Source: Peromyscus leucopus (Eukaryota; Chordata; Mammalia; Rodentia; Cricetidae). From it: a DNA stretch of 64,000 nucleotides. The notes beneath the pieces are model-generated. The model was not told where the DNA came from, ran no database searches, and saw nothing but the letters and a program-made list of their open reading frames with translations. Positions 35,173-46,293 of this stretch are shown here, in pieces; the stretch's first letter is position 1, and every line of letters begins with the position of its first letter. The stretch is taken from the NCBI RefSeq assembly GCF_004664715.2, contig NC_051073.1, positions 64,036,379-64,100,378 of the forward strand. The letters are read 5' to 3'. The position numbers and the translations under genes were made by a program.

Positions 35173-36217
35173 TGTTTATTACTTTACAAAATGAATTTTA
35201 AGATGGATGCATTTACCTTCTTCTACACATAAAAACTCTCTGGATTGTATCTCCCCATTGATAATTTTCACAACTGTTGGCACAGTTATGTGAAAATCAT
35301 TCACATCTATCTTATGGTAAGATCATGAAAGTGCCAGCAGTAGATCCTTTTAAATTTGATGAAATATAGAATTCCACTGACAGATATTACTCTTAAAAAG
35401 AATATAGTATATCTGAAAAGCATTTAAAAGTTTTAATATTTTTTTAAAACGTAAAAGAAAACAATTGGTTATAATAGCCGTGAGAGCTAAATCTTATGTT
35501 AAGATGAATTTTAAGAATTATTTAACATAATATTATATCAATATTCTTAGGTGCTGGCCTACTCAAAACTTGAAAGAATACGTTCTACATATATATAGTA
35601 GCCAGCATTATCCAATTTTGCTAACTCTTTTATGGAGTTTATAGAGTTATTTTTCTTATCAAAAATGGGAAATTAAACAAAATGTTTAGGAAATACAAGT
35701 GTATATATACATCTATATGAAAGAAAACGTGGCTAATAAAATTCAGGAAGGCAGTAATCTGGGGACACTGAAGAGAGACGGGGTAGGACGAGAAGCACAT
35801 GCGTTTCACCACGTTAGGCAGCGGATTTCAGGGCACAGGGCAACATATGCATGGACTGTAAATTCAGAGAATTATTATTTTCAAGTTACTTGCGTAGGAA
35901 AATACATTCTAAATGTAAACGTAATAAATGGAAAGGAGCCCAACAGAAGCTGTCGTTAGAACAATTCAACTACAAGATACTCCGGGGCTCTCCTAAGCAA
36001 CTGGCAGTGACTGTAAAGTACTCTGGTGGTCACTCACGAAGCCAACACACAAACAAGTTACATACGGTCTTGGACCTCCACTCCTGTCTATTTCCTAAAT
36101 AACTGGCTCACAGCAAGCACTTCAACAGACACATGAACGTCAGTGGTTACCACGGAAGCTGGAAACAATGTAAGTGACACATAGGGGCTAATAAACTGTG
36201 GTTTCAAAGTGTGAAGA

Positions 36218-36230
36218 GCGCGCGCGCGCG

Positions 36231-36282
<52 letters not shown>
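36218..36282. repeat. (GC)n(AC)n alternating tract, 65 bp
   Basis: A run of GC dinucleotides changes without interruption into CA dinucleotides; every step alternates purine and pyrimidine, the pattern that favours Z-DNA. Confidence 0.97.
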
Positions 36283-36283
<1 letters not shown>

Positions 36284-36639
36284 GTATTAGTGAAAAAGAT
36301 GAGTGAAGATTAATATATACTAACCCATACGTGAACCTTGAAAACAATGCTGTGAAATGTCAGTCACAAAAGAAGACATGTTGCTTGGTTCCACTTACAT
36401 GAATTATTTAGATGAATCAAATTTGTAAGACTGAAAGAAGACTCAAGTTATCAAGAGCTAGTAGTAGTGTGGATTCATCTGTGATGATGAAAACAGTTTT
36501 GGAAATGGCTTGTGGTAACACTGAATATAATGCGCCTAAAATATACGCTGTGGAAATGACTACCATTTTAATTTTATTATATACATATATTTTATCACAC
36601 TAAAAATGAATGACACGCACTACAAATGATTGAGTGTGT

Positions 36640-36890
36640 GTATGTGTGGGTATTGATGTGTGCAGTCAGAGGAAAATCTCCAATGTCATTCCTCAGGTAC
36701 TGAGGTATTCCTCACTGGTCTGGAACTCGCCCTATGGGTGAAGCTGGTGGGCTTAGGGACCTGCCTGCTTCTGCTTCCCCAGTGCTGCCATTGCCAGTGT
36801 CACGACTTGATCTTTTAAAATGTGGGTTTAGAGTACGTAAGTATCAAACTTAGGTCTTCCGACTAAGCCATTTCCCAGCGCCCTCTGTAA
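36640..36890 (-). mobile_element. B4 SINE, worn
   Basis: GGTCTGGAACTCGCCCTATG, TTCCCCAGTGCTGCC, TCAAACTTAGGTCTTCCG, AAGCCATTTCCCAGCGCC. Confidence 0.55.
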
Positions 36891-36947
36891 ACTTAACAAG
36901 AGTAAATTATGGTGAGTATCTGAATAAAACTAATTAAAAAATATTTG

Positions 36948-37107
36948 TTTGTTTGTTTGTTTGTTTTTCAAGGCAGGGTCTCACAATGTAGATCTGGCTG
37001 TCCTAGAACTCACTCTGTAGACCAAACTGGCCTCAAACTCACAGAGATCTGCCTGCTTCTGCCTCCCAAGTGCTGGGATTAAAGGTGTGTGCCCCCACAG
37101 TCGAGCC
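36948..37107 (-). mobile_element. B1 SINE with (GTTT)n tail
   Basis: GTTT repeats, then CAAGGCAGGGTCTCACAATG through GTGCTGGGATTAAAGGTGTG. Confidence 0.92.
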
Positions 37108-37724
37108 TGAATAAAGAACTATTAAGGACTGAACTTTATAGCAATTAAGTATATGCTGTGGTATTTCTGAAGGGAAGCTGAGAATGAGAGACCACTTCTC
37201 AAGAGGCTTTGGCTCAAACTGTGGAGGACTCGCAGTTTTTGGGCACTGATTTTTGTACTTTATGATTTGAGTAAGGAGCCTAATTATCAAATGGGACCGA
37301 TACAATGCATTCCATTTTAAGAAGTTCTAGTCAGTAACCATCTGATTTTCACATGAGTATGCAAATATGTACGTCTGTTGTGATAACCAACCAACAGATA
37401 CTCTAGATATGGAACATGCAGAGAGGCTGGATGGGGACAGGGAGGAAAATGGAAATAAAACTCACCCTTTAATTGGCAAAATATGTGAAGATATTAAAGA
37501 TATAATAGGCACTATTAGCAAATAACAAAAATAGAAATCAGTCAAGAAGTAATGCTTACAAACAATAAGCATTGACTATTCACTCAAAAAACAAGAATTC
37601 TATTCTTTCTACTGATTTTCATTATTAGTCCAACTAACAGGCATTTATTTTGTTTCCAACATTGCTAACTCAGAAACAAGATAAACGCTTCTATACTAGA
37701 GACATCACTGCTTCTTTTCTTTTT

Positions 37725-37950
37725 AAAGACTTAATTATTTTCATTTTATATGTATGAATGCTTGCCTAAATGTATGCAAGTACACCACCTGTGTGCTTGG
37801 TGCTTACAGAGACCAGAAGAGGACATCAGATCTCTGGAACTAAAGGGACAGGTGGCTGTGAGCCAACATGTGGGCACTGGGGACTGAGCCTTGATCCTTT
37901 TTTAAGAGAAGCAAATCCTTTTAAGCATTAAGCCAACTCTCCAGCTCTGA
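37725..37950 (-). mobile_element. B2 SINE
   Basis: CACCTGTGTGCTTGGTGC, ACCAGAAGAGGACATCAG and CATTAAGCCAACTCTCCAGC. Confidence 0.8.
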
Positions 37951-37960
37951 TCCCAGTTTG

Positions 37961-38421
37961 TTGTTGGGGGATTTTGCTCTCTTGGGGGGCCTACCACCCA
38001 GATCCCAAAAAAATTCACACACGGAGGCTTATTCTTAATTACAAATTCCTGGCTTTAGCTTGGCTTAGTTTATAGCCAGTTTTCCTTAAATTATCTTGCC
38101 TACCTTTTGACTCTGGGCTTTTCCCGTTCTCTTACTTCTGAATCGTACTCTTACTCTGTGGCTGGCTGTGTGTGTAGCTGGGTGGCTGGCTCCTGGACTC
38201 CTCCCCTTCTCTGGCTGCTGGCTCTCTAATCCTTCTTCCCAGATTTCTCCTTCCATTTATACTCTCTGCGGCCAGCCCCGCCTGTCCTTTCTCCTGCCTT
38301 GCTATTGGGCAGTTCTTTATTAGATCATCAGGTGTTTTAGAAAGGCACAGTAACACAGTTTCACAGAGTTAAACAAATGCAACATGAACAACAGTAACAC
38401 ACCTGAAAATATTCTACTACA
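37961..38421 (-). mobile_element. ERVK-like solo LTR with perfect 6-bp target duplication
   Basis: On the minus strand it begins TGTAGTAGAATATTTTCAGG and ends CCCCCAACAACA. CCAGTT flanks it at 37955-37960 and 38422-38427. It shares CATTTGTTTAACTCTGTGAA and the GGCGGGGCTGG block with the LTR at 49248. Confidence 0.9.
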
Positions 38422-38431
38422 CCAGTTTCTT

Positions 38432-38530
38432 TTCTTTTTTTTCTTTTTTTCACCGGAGCTGAGGACCGAACCCAGGGCCTTGCACTTGCTAGGTAAGTGC
38501 TCTACCACTGAGCTAAATCCCCAACCCCTA
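38432..38530 (-). mobile_element. ID SINE with target duplication
   Basis: T-rich tail, then GGAGCTGAGGACCGAACCCA and ACCACTGAGCTAAATCCCCA, the complement of ID. ACCAGTTTCTT flanks it at 38421-38431 and 38532-38542. Confidence 0.93.
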
Positions 38531-38975
38531 AACCAGTTTCTTAATCTGTAGGTGCCAATCCTACATTGAAGGCACAACGAATGTGGGGATGATGAAAAAT
38601 TTGGCAAAAGTAAAAGGTTTTTGAATGTACAATAAGCAGAAATGAATTCAAAGTTAAATGTGTAAAGACTCTCAGGTGTTTCTGGTCGCTATCTCCCGTG
38701 CTGCTTCTGAACGTCTCAGGTGTGCATGCTGCATTGTGCATGCTGCCCCACTAACAAATGCTGCTTGACAACCTCATCTAAGATTTAAGACTGCTGTGCA
38801 TTTGAAAAACAAACCTCTTACAGAGTTCTGCTCTTACGGAACCACAATGCTTTAATTACAGAAACAAAGACTTTTTACATATTTTCCAATCATTTTTCTT
38901 TAGCATGTAAATACCAAAGTAGTATATCTTGGGATTGTATAGTAGACAATTTGATTTAAAAACTTTCGTGTTTGA

Positions 38976-39181
38976 GGCCAGGTGGTGGTGGCGCACACCT
39001 TTAATCCCAGCACCAGGTGGATCTCTGTGAGTTCAAGGCCAGCCTGGTCTACATGTAGAGCGAGATCCAGGACAGGCACCAAAACTACACAGAGATACTC
39101 TGTCTCAAAAAAACCAAAACCAAAACCAAAACCAAAACCAACCAACCAACCAACCAAACAAACAAACAAACAAACAAACAG
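38976..39181 (+). mobile_element. B1 SINE with stepwise expanded tail
   Basis: B1 from GGCCAGGTGGTGGTGG to CTCTGTCTC with a small internal deletion; the tail is (CCAAAA)n, then (CCAA)n, then (CAAA)n. Imperfect AACTT-GTGTTTGA duplication flanks it. Confidence 0.93.
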
Positions 39182-39429
39182 AACTTGGTGTTTGAACTTA
39201 TAACTTGAGTTTCATAAAAACTAACCAACCAACCATTAAATGAATTCTGGCTTGGGATCAGGATAGAATATCCAGTTCCTGAAATGTCCTAGCCATCCTT
39301 CTGTTATGTACTGCGTTTTTATGTAACACGCTGTTCTCAGCAAACAATGCTGACCAATGTTGAAAATACTCTACAGCCTGCATTATCAAACATTTAGCCA
39401 AGATTTAGTTTTTACTTTTAATTAAGTTT

Positions 39430-39575
39430 TAAAGATTAATTTTACTTATGGAGGTTAGAGGACAACTTGGAGGAAGTGGCTCTCTCCTTCTGCCAGGTTG
39501 GCTCCAGGAAGTGCACTCAGGTGGTCGCGTGTGCTGGCAGCTACCAGTACCTGCTAAGCCATCTTGCTGGCACCA
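39430..39575 (-). mobile_element. B3 SINE
   Basis: GAGGTTAGAGGACAACTTGG, GGCTCTCTCCTTCTGCC and GCTAAGCCATCTTGCTGG. Confidence 0.75.
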
Positions 39576-40259
39576 AGATTTGATTCTTTATGTTATAATA
39601 AATGAGTACATTCATCTGATTAATATGAAAATTTGGTCTTTAATTTTTTTTATAAGATTTACTCTTGCTTTAAAATAAATTATTTTATCAATAAATGCTT
39701 GATTTATGTATCTATTTTATATACCCATATATCTGGCAATCATGTAAAATTTCTCCAAAGAAAGGAGCTGTAAAGAGTTTAGGAACTAAGTCTAGTGTCT
39801 GCAGTCTACTGAGAAAAGCCACAATTCAAACAAACACCAAAGTTCAAAGCCAACAATGCTTATAATGATGAAAGTAATAAAAACATAACAGATATTACTG
39901 AGTACATATATAATGCTAAGTGCTACAGTTAATACAGTTAATATAAAATACTTGTAAAATTTACAAAGCAAGCTATACCTTGAATAATATGAAAAGGAGC
40001 TAAAATATTTCTATCTCATTACAATTCCAGGGAATTTCTTAGACATAAATTTTAGTGCAGTTACTACTGTTAAATGAAAGCAAAATTTAGTTTCAACAAT
40101 ATATATCAAGCAATAAAAGTACAACTTGGTGATTTCTGAATACAAATGCTTACTATAATATTCTATGACATGTATTAGAAAAAAATCCCACAAAATTAGC
40201 TTAATGGATCAGTGTTGTCTTAGTTTAGCTTTATCTAAGCTAATCTCTTCCTTTAAAAA

Positions 40260-40390
40260 CAAAACAGAACAGTCTTGATCTGTAACCCAGATGAGCCCGA
40301 AACTTACTATGTAACCTAGCCTCGAACCTGAACTCACAATCTTCCTGCTTCAGCCTTTTCATGGCTATAACACCAGGGGTGTACTAGTAT
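40260..40390 (-). mobile_element. B1-like remnant
   Basis: TTACTATGTAACCTAGCCTC and CCTGAACTCACAATCTTCC. Confidence 0.5.
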
Positions 40391-40571
40391 ACCAAACTAT
40401 TTAAGCTACGTTTAATGAAACTTACCTCACCTTAAGACAGTAAAAAACAATATTTTAGAAAGGAGCAGAAATTACTTATTAGCCCTAAAAGGTATGGCTC
40501 TCTTTCGTGGCTAATCAAAATGTTACTTAACAGTTGGCTTTATGTACGAAGATGAATATTAAGTGCCTTAC

Positions 40572-40692
40572 CTAGTAATCTCATCATCTCCAAGCACTGG
40601 TTTAGAAATGGGTGAGTATCTTGCGGGTGACGCTGGTGTCTGGCCCAAGTAGGAAGATTGGCTAACATGGTTATCAACAGGTTGAGAAGAAG
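40572..40692 (-). CDS. Dlg1: Dlg1 PDZ2-PDZ3 linker exon
   Basis: This 121-bp exon encodes [18 protein letters not shown], then [19 protein letters not shown] and EIT. It is the flexible Ser/Pro-rich linker between PDZ2 and PDZ3, carrying Ser-Pro pairs in [12 protein letters not shown]; proline-directed kinase phosphorylation of this linker has been reported for mammalian SAP97. The acceptor is TTGAAG; the donor GTAAGG follows ACTAG, with AG completed by G of the PDZ3 exon (Arg). VSQSS replaces the VSPSS that I remember from human and rat, removing one Ser-Pro pair. Confidence 0.95.
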
Positions 40693-41029
40693 CTTCAAAA
40701 TAAATTGAGAAATATATCAAAAATGAAAGATGCCACTTAGTACCTGGATGTGAACTTTAAAGTTAAAGTAGAATCCTTTTTGCTACTTTGTGTAACAGAA
40801 TTTAGTAGAGAAGATGTCAGCTAAGAACAATGTATAAGCTCAAGTTTCAGGTCAAAACTGGCTTTAACATTCAGATCAATGAAGCTAATTTATTTCACTT
40901 GCACTCTTTTGAGAAAATACAACTACAAAAGAGTTTTATATAAGCTGATTTGCAAAATTAAGTCCAGGATAGGTTAAAAACTGTCACAGAAAGGGATACA
41001 ATATGATGTCACTAGTAAAAATATTCATT

Positions 41030-41192
41030 ATTATTAATTTTATGTGTATGGGTATTTAGTCTGCATGGATGTTTCTGCACCATGTGCATGCCTATTGTCC
41101 AGAGGCCGGAAGAGGGTGTCAGATCCTCTGGGCCTGGAGTTACAGGCTTTGAGCTGCCAGTGCTCTTAACTACTGACTTATCTCTCCAGCCT
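41030..41192 (-). mobile_element. B2 SINE
   Basis: TTATGTGTATGGGTATTTAG, GGCCGGAAGAGGGTGTCAG and TTATCTCTCCAGCCTC; part of the body deleted. Confidence 0.85.
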
Positions 41193-41385
41193 CTTTAATT
41201 TTGTTAAGAAGCCAATTGTAGACATAAAAAAAAGAAAAAGCATACAGATTCACAAAATTATTGTGAATGGAGGCCAGAAGTGCAAAAATAGTAAAGCCTT
41301 ATACCAGGTTTATAAATGTCTATCCAATCTGTACCTATTTTTAATTATACCCACAAAGAGTGGACATCTGGTAAAGCAAAAAATG

Positions 41386-41470
41386 TTGGGGATTTAGCTC
41401 AGTGGTAGAGTGTTTGCCTAGCAAGCACAAGGCCCTGGGTTCAGTCCTCAGATTCAAAAAAAAAAGTAAA
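41386..41470 (+). mobile_element. ID SINE
   Basis: GGGGATTTAGCTCAGTGGTA and AAGGCCCTGGGTTCAGTCC with oligo(A) tail. Confidence 0.93.
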
Positions 41471-42092
41471 AAGTAAAAGTCATTTGTTGTTTCATTTTTA
41501 TAATAGTATCATACGCACTTGGTCATTCAAGAAAAACTGTAACACAGAGTTATACTGCAACTCCTGACCACCAAGTCCCAGGCAAGGAACATTTTAGCTA
41601 TTGTTTACAAAGACACCATCCTTGAATGATCTGAATCATTGCCAAAATACATAGAAAGCAATAAAGCATTTCAAAACTAGCTGCAATGTCTAACATTTTT
41701 ATTACCAACCATTGGCTTTTCCTTTTACTGTACTACTAAGCATTTTCTACAGGTAAAGAATCTTGGGAGTATACAATGTGTGCAGAGGTTATCAGTTCAA
41801 GCAACTACAGTGGTTGTGAAGGTGACTTTAAATAAAGAAACGAGGGATCTGAATGAGAGACAATGGGAAATAACTGAACTGTATGGTATAAGGAGAAAAT
41901 GCATACTCTACTAAAAAAGCAGCAGCATCTATGTCTCTATACCATACAAAAAGAGTGTGTGATGTCTCCTGGCAATATAACCCAGAGGTCTAGTGTGTCT
42001 ACTGGTATCATGGGTGTGCAGAGCCTAACAGTAATCGCTTCCTCACCAGCTCCCGAGAGACTCTTTTATATTTTCATCAAAGTACTTCCTGG

Positions 42093-42150
42093 GTTTTATA
42101 TATATATATATATGTATATGTATGTATGTATGTATATGTATATATGTATG
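42093..42150. repeat. (TA)n/(TATG)n microsatellite
   Basis: TATATA run changing to TATG repeats. Confidence 0.9.
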
Positions 42151-42739
42151 TTTATTGATTTTTGACTGTCAAGTTTCATTGCTGTATTATCCTGTTTGTA
42201 TGGAACAAAAATCCAAACTAATAACCACAAAACTGAACAATAAAAATTCTATTAAATGTCAAAATAAAAAATGTATCTTTTCCCTGATAGATTTAAACTG
42301 CACCTTTATGCAGTGAACATTTGAACCTTTAACCTCAAATGTCAGTCTATCAGACAGTTAGCACTAAACATTTGTGTTCCTTTCAATCAATTAACCCAAA
42401 GAAAGATCAGAAAAAAACATTGCTATTTTTATACTTGAAATCTTACATAACAAGATCTCACAGAGAAATGATGGAACAAAGAAATACAATTTCCTATCAT
42501 GAAATATCAAAACCAATGACCCAAGACCTACAGGTGTCGACAAAAAGCAGCAGAACTTAAAGTGAAAGGGAGAAGAAACTGGAGCGAGATCGTGAGTATA
42601 ACAGGAGAATGTAAGCTGACAGGGAGAAGCTAGGGAAGTGTCATCACGGTGGTGCTGGAACTACGTCAGGGATGACGATGGGCTTTGTCATTAGTAACAG
42701 GCATACTTTTATCCCTGTACACCGTACTTAGGTTCCCAT

Positions 42740-42865
42740 CTTGTTTTGCTTTATTTTTCAGGACAGAGCTTCTCTGTGTAGCTCTAGCTGTTCTAGAACT
42801 CGCTCTGTTGACCAGGCCTGCCTCTGCATCCCAAGTGCTGGGATTAAAGGTGTGGACCATCAAGT
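42740..42865 (-). mobile_element. B1 SINE, partly deleted
   Basis: CAGGACAGAGCTTCTCTGTG, CTCGCTCTGTTGACCAGG, then directly GCCTCTGCATCCCAAGTGC. Confidence 0.85.
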
Positions 42866-43152
42866 TAAAAATATTGGTTGTGCCTTTCCAATTCCTAAGG
42901 TTCACAGACAACTTCCATGAACTTTTTTTTTCTTCACTGTTCTTGCCAAAAGGTGTTTTACTATCCAGTAAATCAGCTGTTTGCTGCTACCTTTGACATC
43001 TGCTCTTTTCTAGAAACCCCCTCTCCCCCAGTCTTGGACAACCACCTCCTAAATCCAATGTGATCTAGTTCTCTTTTCTACAGAGATAATGAACGACAGA
43101 AAACACGGACAGTCTTGTTTACCAGGTTAACTGAATTAAGAACTAAAATCTT

Positions 43153-43203
43153 GGGCTGGAGAGATGGCTCAGCCGTTAAAGGCTAGGCTCACAACCAAGA
43201 ATA
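43153..43203 (+). mobile_element. Internally deleted mini-B2 (51 bp) with 16-bp target duplication
   Basis: GGGCTGGAGAGATGGCTCAG, then a direct jump to GGCTCACAACCA. TAAGAACTAAAATCTT flanks it exactly at 43137-43152 and 43204-43219. Confidence 0.93.
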
Positions 43204-43481
43204 TAAGAACTAAAATCTTTCCAACAAAAAATTCCAAGTCTATATAGATGAATTCATTGATAAATTACAGTATCAATATAATTTATCATGTTAAAAGAAT
43301 AAAAGAGAAATTCTCTGTAAATAAAACATTTGTGCATTTTAAAAACTTACAGAATAAACTCTGTAAATCCGGAATAAAAATTTGCTTTCTTAACCTGATA
43401 ATGGGAATCTACCGAAGTCCTGGCAAGATGCTATTTTCCTAGATTGAGACTGTGGCAGTGATATGCATTGTCTTTCCTTTT

Positions 43482-43698
43482 CTTTTTAAAATTTAATTAT
43501 TTTATGTGTATGTACTTTGCCAGCATGTATGTCTGGGTACCATGTGTGTGCCTGGTACCTGCAGAGGTCAGAAGAAGGTGTCAGTTCCCCTGGAACTGGA
43601 GTTACAGATGGTTGTGAGCCTGTGGGCGCTGAGAAATGAACCCAGGTCCTCTATAAAAGCAGCCAATGATCTTAATTGCTGAGCTATCTGTCCAGCCT
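43482..43698 (-). mobile_element. B2 SINE
   Basis: TTATTTTATGTGTATGTAC through GCTGAGCTATCTGTCCAGCC. Confidence 0.92.
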
Positions 43699-44149
43699 CT
43701 GTTATTTCTTAACACTGACCTGGAGGTTGTGTCAGTCATCACACAAACAAAGGAAGTAAATGTTTAGAGAACAGGGAAAACAATAAAAAAAAATCCTGAA
43801 TTTTATACACAAATCACATGGTTGAATACACAGACTTTTACAAAATAATCTAAGGTACTTTTAATGAACTTAGCAATACTAATTATATAATCAACATAAA
43901 GAAGCCAGCCATGCTTCTACATATTAATAAAAACAAGAAATATTTAAAAAGCAGTATCATTTATAATAGACTGGGTATCAAGGTTACCCAGTATCTTGGA
44001 CTAAATGTAACAAAAACAATTATAAAATCTCTATTCTACAAAACACTCCTCAGATAAATTTAAAAATATCTGTGTAACTAAGACAAAGATATCATACTCA
44101 TGAATGACTCAATTTTCAATTCTTGAAAAACTGCGCTGTGGTTTTCTCT

Positions 44150-44265
44150 TCTTTTCTTTTTTGTTGTTTCAGCCAGGGTCTTACCCCATTGCCAGGCCAA
44201 CTCTGAACTTCAGATCTTCTTGCCTCAACCTCCTAAGGGATGAGATTGCAGGTACGAGAAGCCTA
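44150..44265 (-). mobile_element. B1 remnant
   Basis: CAGCCAGGGTCTTACCCCAT and CCTCAACCTCCTAAGGGATG. Confidence 0.55.
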
Positions 44266-44320
44266 AGTTTGGCTCTATCTGTATATTTGTCTGTATATGG
44301 TGCACGCACATGTCTAACCC

Positions 44321-44346
44321 TGTGAGTGTGTGTGTGTGTGTGCGTG
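44321..44346. repeat. (GT)n microsatellite
   Basis: About ten GT repeats at the end of the B4. Confidence 0.9.
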
Positions 44347-44377
44347 CATGTAGAAGTCAGGAGTTGACACTGCGTAC

Positions 44378-44763
44378 TGCTGTGGGATAATGCTCTTACA
44401 CACTGTAAACATTTGCCACTTGAACTGGCTTAATAAAACACTGATTGGCTGGTAGCTGGGCGGGCAGTTAGGCGGGAAAGCCAAACTGAGAATGCTGGGA
44501 AGGAGGAGGACGGAGTAAAGGAGTCAGTCGCCAGCCAGATGCAGAGGAAGCACGATGAGAATGCTGCACTGAGAAAAGGTCCCGAGTCACGTGGCTAGAC
44601 ACAGATGAGAATGATGGTTATTTAAGTGTAAGAGCTAGTCAGGAATAAGTCTAAGATGTTGGTTAAGCATTTATAAATTATACTAAGCCTCAGAGTCAAT
44701 TATTTGGGAAGCGGCTGCTGGGTATTTGGGAAGTGGCAGATGGGAGAGAAACTTCTGCCTACA
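44378..44763 (+). mobile_element. ERVK-like solo LTR inside B4
   Basis: Begins TGCTGTGGGATAATGCTCTT and ends TTCTGCCTACA, with AATAAA near the middle. GCGTAC (44372-44377) and GGGTAC (44764-44769) are a 5-of-6 target duplication. Confidence 0.87.
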
Positions 44764-45176
44764 GGGTACCTTCCTTTACTTTACCTCAGTGATTGGGCTC
44801 ACTGAACTTGGAGCTGGCCATTAGGCTGGACTGGCTGCAGCAGGGTCCTTCTGACAGGATCCTGCTATTTCTGCTTTCCCAACATTGAGGTTACGGACAA
44901 ACTCTTCTATGCCTGGCTTTTCTGGGGTGTTGTACATCTGAACTCAGATCCTCATGCTTGAATAACTAGCACTTTCCCACTGAGCCATCTCCATAGCTCC
45001 AACATTGATTTTCATTTGAAAAATCATCAAAGAACTTCAAAGAAGACTTAAAATAATCTTGAAAATAAAGCTGAAAGACATACAAACAGAAATCAACATG
45101 TATTATAAAGTCACTAACAGAGAATGTGCTGTTGCCAAGAGGATTGATAAATACATCAATAAAGAGTCTAGAATTA

Positions 45177-45367
45177 GGGCTGGAGAGATGGCTCAGAGGT
45201 TAAGAGCACTGCTTGTTCTTCCAAAGGTCCTGAGTTCAATTCCCAGCAACCACATGGTGGCTCACAACCATCTGTAGTGAGATCTGGTGCCCTCTTCTGG
45301 CCTGCAGGGGTGTGTGCAGACAGAACACTGTATACATAATAAATAAATAAATCTTAAAAAAATAAAA
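45177..45367 (+). mobile_element. B2 SINE with target duplication
   Basis: GGGCTGGAGAGATGGCTCAG through TACATAATAAATAAATAAAT. AAAGAGTCTAGAATT at left and AAAGAGTCTAGATT at right. Confidence 0.95.
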
Positions 45368-45882
45368 AAAGAGTCTAGATTAGAACTATTCCCTTAATAT
45401 GTAATAAAATCACCAACAAACTCAGTGGTAAGAATCATAATCTAAGAGGCAGACAGATCTCTGTGAGTCCTAGGCCAGCCAGGGCTACATATGCTGTGGA
45501 GTATTATTTTAACTAGGCAGTGATGCTGCATTTGTTTAACAATGGAAGGGTGTGTGTTCAATGATGTAAAGATGTGCTGCATCTGTTTCACCTTGCCTGC
45601 CTAAGGCACCTGACTGGTCTAATGAAGAGCTGAACAGCCCAGCTAAGCAGTGAAAGGATAGGCAGGGCTGGAGGGGAAAGAGAATAATAGATAGGAGGAG
45701 AAATCTAGGCTGGGAAGGAGGAGGAGAATGAGGAGACACCAGGGCCAGAGCCTGGCAGATGCCAGACAGACAAACAGAGAAGCAGTGAAAGAAGATATAC
45801 AAAAGTAAGAAAGGAATAAGTCCCAAGGCAAAAGGTAGAGAAAGAGAAACAGGTTAATTTAAGTTAAAAGGGCTAGGCAGAG

Positions 45883-46070
45883 GGCTGGAGAGATGGCTCA
45901 ATGGTCAAGAGCACTGACTGCTCTTCCAGAGGTCCTGAGTTCAATTCCCCAGCAACCACATGGTGGCTCACAACCATCTGTAATGAGATCTGGTGTCCTC
46001 TTCTGGCCTGCAGGGACATGTCCAGGCAGAATACTGTACACATAATAAATCTTTAAAAAAAATAAGTAAA
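45883..46070 (+). mobile_element. B2 SINE inside LTR
   Basis: GGGCTGGAGAGATGGCTCAA through CACATAATAAATC; A-rich tail follows. Confidence 0.95.
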
Positions 46071-46125
46071 TCTAATGAAATAATAAATAAATGAGCAACT
46101 GAAAAAACAAAGACAGCACTTTTTA

Positions 46126-46293
46126 GCCGGGCGGTGGTGGCACAAGCCTTTAATCCCAGCACTCAGGAGGCAGAAGCAGGTGGATCTCTGTGAGTTCGAG
46201 GCCAGCCTGGTCTACAAAGTGAGTTCCAAGAAAGGCCCAAAGCTACACAGAGAAAACCTGTCTTGGAGGGAAAAAAAAAAAAAAAAAAAAAAG
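46126..46293 (+). mobile_element. B1 SINE inside LTR
   Basis: GCCGGGCGGTGGTGGCACAA through AACCTGTCTTGGAGGG and a run of A. Confidence 0.96.

Larger units (their letters stand above)
44318..45000 (-). mobile_element. B4 SINE interrupted by an LTR
   Basis: Left part: GT repeats, GCATGTAGAAGTCAGGAG. Right part after the LTR: CTTGGAGCTGGCCATTAGGC, ATCTGAACTCAGATCCTCAT and ACTGAGCCATCTCCATAGC. Together these form one minus-strand B4. Confidence 0.75.
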
